From assembly GCA_002633005.1 (NCBI GenBank), contig NMRA01000303.1, forward strand, positions 134,438-183,854: a DNA stretch of 49,417 nucleotides. The letters are read 5' to 3'. Of this stretch, positions 12,201 through 23,852 are shown one piece after another. Each line of letters begins with the position of its first letter. Position 1 is the stretch's first letter. The position numbers and the translations under genes are program-made. The notes below the pieces were generated by a model that saw only the letters and a program-made list of their open reading frames with translations, was not told where the DNA came from and did not search any database. The stretch is from Phoronis australis. Lineage: Eukaryota; Phoronida; Phoronidae.

Positions 12201-15200
12201 TGCATTGTAACTAAAGAAAGTAACACAAGCAGTAAAGCAGAACATGTTTATTTAGCACTTGTTGATCTCGTCTGCGAAAGAATGTTCGAGAATTGTCTCG
12301 GTGAGTCAACGGATAACTGGATGCGTGACAGTGTAACACTTATTTTCTGGGAGATTCGGGGGGTGTAAGGGTTGGGAAGTGTTCGCTGTAAGTGGATTAT
12401 TATGACTTTAAAAACACCAATTATGATTAATTAAATAATTCCTCTTAAAAATAACGAGAATGTTTTTTATGGTATTAGAAACTTTTGGAAATTAGTGGCA
12501 ATATTTATTTCTTGCCGATGCTATGCTACCCCTTTCATGAATCGATAGTTCCCGAAGACTAATGTCTTCGATGACAGGTACATGTATGTAGCGCACGCTT
12601 CCTGGCCACGTGCTTTTAACAAAGGTCAATTTTTATTAGTCCATCGATTCGTAGTTTTCACATGAACAAATAAATTTGGATTAATGTTGAGAGAGAAGGT
12701 CTGTACGGGAAAGATACAATACAATCCATTTGACAAGTACGCTGCGTCTGTTCTGAAATGCCAGGCCATAATGGGACACATTCCTCACAAGATTAGCTAA
12801 ACTTTGGCGTTAAGCACGGCAGAAGTTAGAAGTGTATAGTCACGGCTAAATACCGACATATGGGCGAGGATTGTGGTCTACATATTCTGCACACAATGAT
12901 TTTTAAGGACTGCTGGATCTTATTGATAAAGTGAAGACGTTACTGTAGAATTTTAGAACTGTAGATAAGGCATTTTTCGCACATACACATTCGTGGACTT
13001 GGCGCTTATTTTAGCGAAGTCTGAAAATGCGTGGGGGCGCTTATTGGGGTGAATACGGTAAACGTATTGTAGTCATGAAGTTATGATACATACTACAAGC
13101 ACGATTCACACATTCTGGCAATAGTCCCATTAATTTGGTGGTACCTAAATTAGTTTCATCCACTTTACAATGAGCATCATTCACTGATTGTTGTTAAATC
13201 GAAATCATGGACTATTGAACAGCGCTATTTGGCCACACTAATTGGCATCATTTGAGTGGAGCTTTCTTTTTATAGCACAGTTGTTGGTGCATTTATGAAT
13301 ATCTAAAAATATTTGATTGTGTGGTGGCTTGGAATTACAAACTGCATCTTAAACCAAAGATTTCCGTATGTATATCTGCAACAAAACTGTTGACTTTTAA
13401 ATAACGGACCATCTCTGTTATTACTGGAGTATTCTTGTCAACTTGTTAGCTGCAAAATTTCAGTTGAGGATTAAACAATTAAAAAAAATTAAGTTATTGA
13501 GTAACTGTTTTAGGACAGGAATGAACTTTCTAAAACATTTGTGGAATTGTTCTCTAAAAAGCTATGAAAGTTGTGTGTATGTATTTTTAGGCAATAGTCA
13601 CGTATACGGTTTCTGCATCCTGGATTTTGCCAGATTGTTGCCTCTCATTCAAAACTGGTTCTAAAAATCCTGGATCTCTGTAAGTAACTGTCAACATAAT
13701 CACATTGCTAGATTAAACATTAATGCCATGCTTATTCTATTACAAGCCATCTCCTCCGCCGAGTATGAAAAGGTCTGTGTACTTTTTAACATCGCCGCTC
13801 TTCAAAGTCAGGTTGCTGCCGTGCAAAATCCTGACGATGACGATGGCCTCAAGCTGGCTGCAAAACTATACCAGGTGGGTGTGGTTACAGGTACAGTGTG
13901 GGTGTGGTTGCAAGTGTCAAGTGAATGTGGTTACATGCTGGTGAAGTTACATGCGGGTGTAGTTACAGGTATATAGTGGGTGTGGTTACTGGTACTATGT
14001 AAGTGTGGTTACAAGTGTTGGGTGGTTTTGGTTACAGGTGGGTGTGGTTACAGCGCCTGGTATAAAGTGGGTGTGGTTACTGATACCAGGTGGGTATGGT
14101 TACGGGTACTATGTGGGTGCGGTTACAAGTGTCGGGTGGTTGTGGTTACATGCGAGTGTAGTTACTGGTGTAAAGTGGGTGTGGTTACTGCTACCATGTG
14201 GGTGTTGTTACTTGTACCAGGTGGGTGTGGTGACAGGTGCCGTGTGGGTGCGGTTACCATAATTGCTAACTTATTTCGCATTAAATAGTTGTCAAAATTG
14301 TAATTTTTAAATGGCTGATTACATTGGCGTACGTGAAAGGAACTTGACCAAATGTGGTGTTATGACATCTATATGGTACAAACAAAGCTAGTAATAGGCT
14401 AGAATTTTCTTTTTTTTCATTTTTGTTGAGAAATTTGACAAAATAAATTTCCATTTGTCCATCATATAGGTGAAGAATTACCACGCAGTAGACCTGTGTA
14501 CCATTCGCAAAACTTACATATTAATACTGAAATTCCACTTGCAGTTCGCAAGTTCTTGTGGACGGCAAAAAATATTCAAGTCAAGACAATTTGGGTGTGG
14601 TTACAGGCGGGTGTGGTTACAGGCGGGTGTGGTTACCGTAGACCCGTTTGCTTTTGTGTATAATGCGTAGTGTAGGTCTTGTTGGAATGGAAGAAGAAGA
14701 AGGCTTGGTTTAAAAATTCAAAAATTACTTTTACCTCTTGAATTTTAATCAAAAATATTTCAAGTGGGAGCAGCAATTATATGTTCAACTTGATATGCCA
14801 ACTTAATGTGAAACTTGGAAAAAACAAGTTAAAAATCATCTAACTGTTGATTACTTTTCCGAGCTTAGCTTCAACGTGGAATCACTCTCACAATCCCTGC
14901 AGTCGCAGTTCTTTGCTTTGTTGGAGGTAAACCCCACTCTATAAATGGCTGAGTATTTTAAACATATTTATCTGGTACAGTCACAAGCCTCAATTTCAGC
15001 GAATGGTCGGCAGGCCACTGCAACAATTGATGATTTGTAATAAACTGACAACAACGCAACAGATTTTGTTGTTTTGTTGTGCTGGTCAACTCTAATAACT
15101 TCAAGAAGTCTATCCCATCAGATAGTAATTCCAAAAATGCATTTTCGGCCTTAACACCGACAACCTCTCTTTAACTACCGCTGCGGGAATTAAGAGAGTC

Positions 15201-18200
15201 GGAGGAAAAACTTACTTTTTAACTTTTCAATCTACGTTTAATGATGAGTCATCGATCACATGGCCTCTTAACTGTCCAGTTTATGGAGTACCAGGTTGTG
15301 ATGTGTTCTGCATTTCAGCAATCAGCGGGCATCTTTAAGCACCTCAAAGACAGTGTACTGTCCAGCGTGCAGCAGGACCCGACCCCTGACCTCTATCCAG
15401 ACATTCTGAACGCCCTGCATGCTGTCATGCTGGCACAGGGACAAGAGAGTATCTACAAGAAAGCGTCAAAAGGTGAGTTTTACCAGATTTGGGTACATCC
15501 TTAGTGGAATGGAAGATTAACAAAAACACCATTGTCTGATCATTGTTTTTAGGCCTATGACTGGTATAGGTAAGTGATAATGAGGCTGCTTTTCTTTCAA
15601 CCAAATCATGACAAAGAGACACTGTTGGTGTTGTCAAAATTAAGGCTATAATAACTTGCCACTTTTTGGTTTCAGATCGGTTTTGGTTTCATTTTTTGTT
15701 ATTTTTTCTCAGAATTATAAAACAAATAGGAAACTCATTAAAAAAGTAGTGTAGAAATTAACTGTCACAAAACCGTTGTATCTTATATTTTAGCTGGACA
15801 GTTTTGAAAACAAATGTCTTTGCTTGCATGTACTTATCTGTTTTTTTCTTGGTTTTATTCACGCCTCTGAAGAAGGCAAACCTGTGTACTTTTATGCAAA
15901 TCATTTCTCTCGTCAGACAAAATGAAGCCAGCTATTGTGGCCAAGATAGCCAACCAGTGCTCAGACTTCTTCGCCGAAGCCTTGAAGCTGACGCAGCTGT
16001 ACACAGTGAAGGAAGTCTTGCCGAAGGTCAGTGAACATTAACTTTTGAGGATGTCGACTACTCAAATACTGACATGAAGTATCTTTTCAATGAGGCTGTC
16101 AATCTGATGACGGTCTTGTTTAGTTACCGCACTCCTCTAGGTTATCACCCACACTCTCCACTTTCGACCTATATTCAAAATTTCCAAATTTGACCATTAA
16201 GCGCCCATGCACTTACCAACCACCTGCAATGTACATGACCAAAATTTCCTTAAAAGTGCCATGTCAATGTGAACGTGCGTCTCGGCAGACTTATCTTAGT
16301 AATTATCAGTCAGTTTCAGGCATGACAATGCCCGTATTCTGCTCTTTGCTAAAGGAGATATGAAAGGTCGCTCTTGGCGCATGGTATTCTATTGTCGTAC
16401 TTGTTTTAAAACTATGAAGAAAGCATTCGCGTAAGCAGCACATGGACGGCTCATTATTTGCATATAAGTTTTGCATCAGAAAATTTAAAAATCTATCGTC
16501 ACGCTACTGGACTACTGTGCAGTATCACTATATTCTAGATACTAAGCCCCTTACTGCATCGTCAATAATCCGCTGATTTTTTATTTTGCATGTGTAGTCT
16601 GGCGTCAGTGTATCTCTGTGATTGTTAACCTGACCGTTTGGGTAATCACCCACTCCAGACTTTTAAAAAATTTCAGCTTTCAGTGCACATCCCCTAATGT
16701 TTTAGTTCCCTAATTTATGTGCGGTTTGAGGTAACACGGATGAGTACAGTAATGTCAGGCTTAAATTAATCTTTCAAAGACAAATAAAGTACTTTTGGTT
16801 CAGAAAACTACAAAATTGTGTGAGAACATACGCTTGTCATGTGAACCTGGTTGAGGATTAAATGTATTTGTTTACTTTTAGACTGATTAATTCATGATTA
16901 GCCTCAGAGTAAATTCACCAATTTAGGACGCAATAGGGCTGACAAGTTAATCTTTCAGTTTTTCGTAGAAGGTAAGTAGGACTAAATAAATGTTTTTATC
17001 ATCTTTAAGTTCTATACGACAGCTTCCATCATACAATGTTTGAGAAATTGTGAGTACTGGCAACCATATAAGAAGCTTTTAAAAAGGAAAAAAGATCAAT
17101 TTTGGCCTCCAGTTTTGTCAGAAATAGTGAGATGTTACCATAACAACCATAACTGCCATTATACTCTTGCAGTGATAATCTATGTTTGACTCAATGCCAT
17201 TCCCAAAAGTTTCAACATAACAAATTCAATTATTGTGTTTATAAATTTTATTAGTGCCTTAGTGGCAAGTTGAACAAACACGATTCCTTGCAACTGAGCA
17301 GTGGGTCTAGTTAAATTACCGCTGTGAATATAGTAAAATTAGTAGTAGGTCTTAATATTAAGTTAAAAGGGAATATAATTAGATTTTTATTTCAAGTTGT
17401 TGAGAGTCTCCATCAACTTGATGCTACAAAACTGCTGGTTGAAAATTACCCAGTCATCGTCACTGTACTCCAACACATAGGAACATATTTGCTGTTACTT
17501 TTACTGTTTCCATTCTTGACTCTTCATGACAAAATTAAGGCATGCTTTGATTGTAAGTGACCTTTGAACTCTTCAGGAGTGGGTCTCTGCAGTGGCTGGT
17601 AAGCAGGCAGCATACCATGGTCTAGCTGAGTACTACAGCAGTCAGTTAGCAAAGGCGAACAAGAGTTACGGAGAGGAGATAGCACGACTAAAGGTGAGTG
17701 AAGCTTGTCAGTCTGAGCTTTGCAAACAGTGATTGTAAGTCATTGTCTCTAGTGATATGGGCAAAATCAAACTGTAAGTGTTCAGGATGCCGTCTGGTGC
17801 TGCCACGTTTTGTTTATTTGTTCAGTTGCTCCCCCATGTTTGAAGTTTAATAAACAAAAGGCATCCAAAGCAGTAAGAACCTTGTAAAACTATAGAGTAC
17901 ACTTTGGTTGGGGACGTGTTATTCTAGTATAAGGCATGCAGGCTGGCTGTAAAACAGATTCGGCTCATTTTGTGTAAGATATTGCTCGAGCTTTGTACGA
18001 ATTTGATGGAGGCTTTTTGCTTCTTTGTGGCCCGATCACAGAATGTAGCAAATTTGTTTTCTTTGCTGTGGCTTGTAAACGAGGGCATATTTGCCCACTG
18101 GTAATGATCTCGTTGCTGTGATTGGGCCTTGGTCTTGGGCATCCTCTTTCCACCAAGTTTGTCATCTTCTTACGGAAGAATTATCTTAATTCCATTCTGT

Positions 18201-21200
18201 ATTACGTTAAACAAAGTTGAGTATCTCTTTTACAAAGATTGCTGAGAATGTCTGAGCTCTAGCAACCTTCACTCTGACTTTAGCATGGTGTCGAACTGCT
18301 GCGCGCGGCCGATACACGAGGCGGCACCTGCGTGGACTTCTCCGAAGTGCTGGCCAAACTGAATACAGCGCTGGCAGCGGCGGAGAAGGACAACAACTTC
18401 ATCTACCACGACACAGTGCCTGACGTCAAAACACTACAACCCATTGGGAAGGCAGCGCTAGCCAAACCTCTACCACTGGCGGCACCCATGTGTAGTCGCT
18501 TCCAAGGTTATTTATTTATTTATTTGTTCATTATATGTGGTTGTAGTCCCCCATGGCCCGTTGACACGGAGTGAGGAATGGTTTATTTACATCTGTCCGT
18601 ATGTCACACAATGTTGACGTGATATCTCTTGAAGAAAGTTTTAGATTTTGTTCATATTTGTACCAAGATGTAAGTGGCCATCTACAGGCATCAGTCGATT
18701 TTGACCTTACGTTCAAGGTCACATGAAAATGAATTTTAACATGGAAATGGTGTTGGTGTGATATCTAAAGACCAAACTTGTTTTTATATTTGTTCACTAA
18801 ATAGTTATCTGTGAAACTTCCTGCTGAATTTGGGGGTCTATGAAATGCATCTGGAACAGACGAAATTGTTGCATTTTAGGAATATTATTCATTATGAAAC
18901 TATTCATATAATTCCTTATTACCCCCAAAGCTTTTGAGTTCTCAATGTTTAGAATGAGGAAAATTTTACTTCAGATAATCGTTCAGTTTAATCGATCTTA
19001 TTAAATTAGCAACTTATGTGTAGTTCATTTGGGTTTGTCTTAATTTCCAGTTGAACTTCACAAAACAGAAGTGTCACAGACTAATTGCATCGCTTTACAG
19101 CAAGCCTGCTAAGCGTCGATTATTTCGTGATATTCCTTGTTTCGTAGCGAGATGCTCTATAAACAATTTACCAGTTTCTGCTAGTCTAACCTTGGCTGTT
19201 GCTTTGCTCGTTTCAGATCTCTTTGAGAAACTGGTTCCTTTGGCGGTTCATGAAGGTCTGGTCAGCTTCGACAACAGGAAGTCAGCCATAGTTAATTTTG
19301 AAGTGGGACGATTAAGAGAACAGACACAAATGCTAAACAGGTAACACTGCTAACCATTTTGGACCTTTCTATTCTGAATGAGCAGGTTGCAATACCGGAG
19401 TCTTACAGCTGGTTTTGTTGATCTTGGTTACTGTGTTTACGGTTCGTAATCTCCAGGACCTGCTTCTTATCTGTTTTATCAAATTCCTTACTCTATGTTT
19501 TCATTTTTCACAGTTTCACCTTAAAGGTTGATGAAATTTGACTTTTTTAGAGATATTTTACCACTTTTCTCAAAAATCACTAAATCTGCTTTCTCTTGTT
19601 TTTCATACAAGACTATTGTTCTAGTGTTTTAGCATCGCTGAATCTGCCGGCAGCCATTGAAGACGTGTCCGGTAACCAGCTTCCCTCGTCGCTGGCTGAG
19701 AAGGCGCGTACATTGCAGTCGGAGGGTGGGGTCGGCATCCTAAATCAGCTGATGAGTGATCTACCCGAACTGCTTGGGAGGAATAAAGAGATTCTGGATG
19801 AGGTATGGCAGGGGTGTGCAATGAGGTATGGCAGGGGTGTATAATGAGGTATGACAGGGGTGTGCAATGAGGTATGGCAGGGGTGTGTAGTGAGGTATGG
19901 CAGGGGTGTGTAGTGAGGTATGGCAGGGGTGTGTATTGAGGTATGGCAGGGGTGTGTTGGAAATAGTGGCTTACATGGGTCCCACTTTTTGAGAACTCCT
20001 CCATTGAATAACATGTCAAGCTGTTTCTCAAAACCCAGAGCCCTGTAAATGACTGATTTGTCAAATGTTTTCTTCTTACTAGTAGTGTCACTGCTGATGT
20101 CTTTAAAATACTTTTAAACCTGTGTAGTTTCATAAGAGTTAATTGAAGGTGGAAATGAAAAGAAACCTGGGGGAATTTAGATTCAGTGGAGAATGTGCCT
20201 AAAACATTTCTTTGAAGTTGTTGCGTGTCCCAGTAAAACACAAAGGTATGTGATGCTATTTCTTCGACACCATTAAATGTTTGGGTGGGTTTGATCTCTG
20301 CAGCAGCGCCTCATAATGGCACTCATTGTTACCTTCTTTCCTCTGCTTTCTTTCACAGCGCAATTGACTCCTTTGAACTGAATACTTTTAGTGGTATTTC
20401 CCCTCGAAACTTTTTAGGACATTTTGCTTATTTGGTCTACTATGACAATTATAATAACTGCCATGATAACGTAGCTTTAAGATTAACTGGCGTGTTTCTT
20501 TAATTGAACAAAACCAGTTAAAGTTATACAGAGGGTCACATTTTTTTAGTTAGTACATTTTTGTGAGACTAGCTTCTTCCACTCTAATTACTTTCTTGAT
20601 GAATCCTACGAAACTAAAAGATGGACTATTAATTCTCTTGATTAACATAACATATAAGCACATATTATTAACTCTTAACATCCCATAAGGCATTTCCCTA
20701 GTAGTAGGCCAAAATCCCATAAGGATTTCAGGAAAATTTAGGATAAGTGGACACACGACCCTAAGTTCTTTTTTACTTGTTTAATTATGAAGTGATCTCC
20801 ATGAAAATGTCAGGAAGTGTAGACAGGTTCCATAGATATGCATCTTCATTACTAAATTTGTGTAGTTACTCAAATTTCTTGCATTTTAATCATTTTACCT
20901 GAGAAAATCAGACCGTGAAAGGCAAGTCATCTTCCTCATCGCTATCGGCGAAATTGTTGTTGCTTTTATGTCGCTTGTTTGTACAGATGACACTGAAATA
21001 TCACTCTTGATTTTCCTCACCAAATTCATTATTTTTACCTTCAAGACAATTCTGGATCAATTGGATAAACTCTGAATCTATTTCACCTTCTGAATCGTCC
21101 ATTTTGGCGTGATGTCAACATTCAAAAAATTCAAAAAAAGTCGCTTCAAACTAAGGGAAAAAATCGGCAAGTCACGATGTTTATAACCGCCATTAAAGGA

Positions 21201-23798
21201 AGTGTTTCATTTTACTATCTCCTTTACTAAAGAGCACCGTTTGGGCTTAAAATAACCATGTGAAAGTGACTCACTGTCAACAAGTATTTTCAGGCGGACT
21301 CGGGCGGTATGGGATTAAGCCTGCAAGGCGGTGTCGGGCGGTAAGGGATGTTAAGAGTTAATGCCCAACATACAGAATGGTGGATGTCAAGTTTCCTATT
21401 TTTTTCCTATTTTTTAGAGAGACTCCTATTTTCTCCTTCTTTTCCGTGAAATTCCTATTTTTTTCTATTACTGAGAATTTCCCATTTTCCTACTTTTTCA
21501 AGGGGTTATGTTACTTGACCCCCTGTATACACATAGACCACAAGCTCTTATGGTTATAAGAGATCTTACTAACAACGTATAATTCACCAAATGTCTCTAA
21601 ACTTGCAACTGTTTACTATGTTGATCGATGTCTTATCTCAAAGTAGAAAGATTCATACCATTCTTCCATAAATTTTGTCACGAGACCATGTCTTTCTTTT
21701 AACATTTACTAAAAAATAAAACTTAAGGCACAGTCATTGCAAAACGACATTGCTTCTAATGCGGCCAAATTTCTTTTGATAAAACGCTCAAGAGGATATC
21801 TCAAAAATATTGTACACTTACTGTTTTCTAATCATTTCCTTTTCATTTTATGCAAGGTTTGATTTTTTTATAAAAATCCTGAAAGTCCCAAAATTTAATA
21901 GCACCTCATGCCAATGTTAAAGGCTTTAAAAACAATTGTTCCTAGCAGCGTTTTGGAGAACAGTGCGTAACGTACAACTTGTGAAAGTTTCGTTTAAATC
22001 TGATCTGCCGTCTCTAAGATATGATGTTCTGAAGTTTGAACGTTTTCAAGGGTTTCACGTAACCTTAAGTTTTTGTGACAATTTAACGGCATGCTTTTAT
22101 TTTGTTTCATTTCTCAAGGCCTTTCGCATGATGGATGAAGAGCAAGCTTCGGATGACCAACTGAAAGCCCAGTTTAAAGAACGGTGGACGAGAACGCCCT
22201 CTATCAAGCTGACAGAGACTATCAGAGCGGAGGGGTCCAAGTACCGCACCATTCTCAACAATGCCATCCAGGCAGACAATGTCGTGAAAGAGAAGTACAA
22301 CACCCACAAACAGGGCTTTGAATTACTCAGCAAAAGTGAAGTAGGTTTTTTAGATTGTCCACATTTTGTTTATGTGCTTCCTGATCACATGCTTTTAACA
22401 AAAGTCAAATTATTATTTGCCTTCGATTCACGGTTTTTACGTGAACAAAGAAATTTGGATTCCAGTTGAGGGATAAGATCTGTATGGGAAACCTATACAA
22501 TACAATCCCCTTGACAAGTACGTTGCGTCTGTTCTGAAAGGCCAGACCATAATAGGACACGTCCATCGCAAGATCAGCAAAACTTTTGCGTTCTTTTTAA
22601 AGCACGGCGGAGTTTTGGAGTGTATAGTCACGGCTAAATACCGACATAGCGGCGAGGCTTGTGGTCTACAAATTCCGTGCACAATGGTTTTTTCCGGACT
22701 GTCGGATCTTATTGATAAATTGAAGACGTTACTGTAGAATTTTAGAACTGTAGGTAAGGCATAGACTGGGCGCTTATTTTAGCAAAGTCTGAAAACGCGT
22801 GGGGGGCGCTTATAGGGGCATGGGCACTTATTGGGGGAATACGGTAGTTCTGGTCGCGCGTATAGGGGCATGGGCACTTATTTGGGGGAATACGGTAGTT
22901 AGTTCTGGTCTCTAGCCCGACTCATTTGAGACCTGCAGTAACTAACTCAAAAATGTCTGAATGCACCAAATCAAGGGTAATCAAGGTTTAGAATGCCATG
23001 ATTTGCTTAGTGATGCATGAAGAAATGAACCTCGCATCATTTTTGCTCGTTTCGGCTGAATTTTCTACTTTGAAAAAGTGAGCATGTAAAATCAGGGCTT
23101 GGAATTTTCCGCGGAAACGCGGATTTCCGCTTCTTTCAAATGTGCTTTCCACTTTTTTTTATAATATTTCCGCGTAAAAAAATCGGATTTGATATAAAAT
23201 TTCCGCGGCAAATTCCTTTCTTACCGCGGCGTTGCAGACGACGTTCACCTCGAAAAGCGGAAGTTGCTCTTTATGTTCGGAGGAACGTAAATTGTCAACA
23301 TTGCCGGGGCATCTGGGATAGCGTGGTGTGATTTTCAATGGCGTCTCGTGTTATTGTTAAGCGCGGCGACAAATACTACCGCTCTGCAGCCAAAAATGTG
23401 TGGGTTGGGAGTAGACGGGCGAGCTAAAAGGACGCAGACGCATGCTACTGATGGTGGTAACGTTTTTTTTTAGTCCTCCCGATTTTTGTCGGGGAGAGGT
23501 TCACATTGACCAGTTCTAGGCTGGTTATCGGGCGATGATTTGGGCCGTAAAAGTTTCAAAGTTTCCGCGTTTTTTGTCATTGGTCATTCCAAGCCCTGTA
23601 AAATGTCGCACCACGGACTCACTTTACAAAAATAGAGACTATCACTAACTATTGTGATTTTTTTGCTTAATCTGTTGTATGTTAGTCATTTTGACTTATT
23701 CTCCACTTCCCCAAATTATGGCCGTGTGATGAACTGTGGTCAGATTCATTGAATTTCTTCTTCCCAAGTCTTGCAATCGTTGATGTTTCTGCAACTTC

Positions 23799-23852
<54 letters not shown>

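Noticed and set aside
19612-19624. Alternative exon 9 acceptor at 19610-19611
   Set aside because: The frame from there meets an in-frame TAG at once; the AG at 19623-19624 gives the conserved SVLASLN.
19621-20241. 206-aa minus-strand ORF with [13 protein letters not shown] repeats
   Set aside because: It is antisense to exon 9 and the 23-bp minisatellite; the repeats come from translating the tandem DNA.
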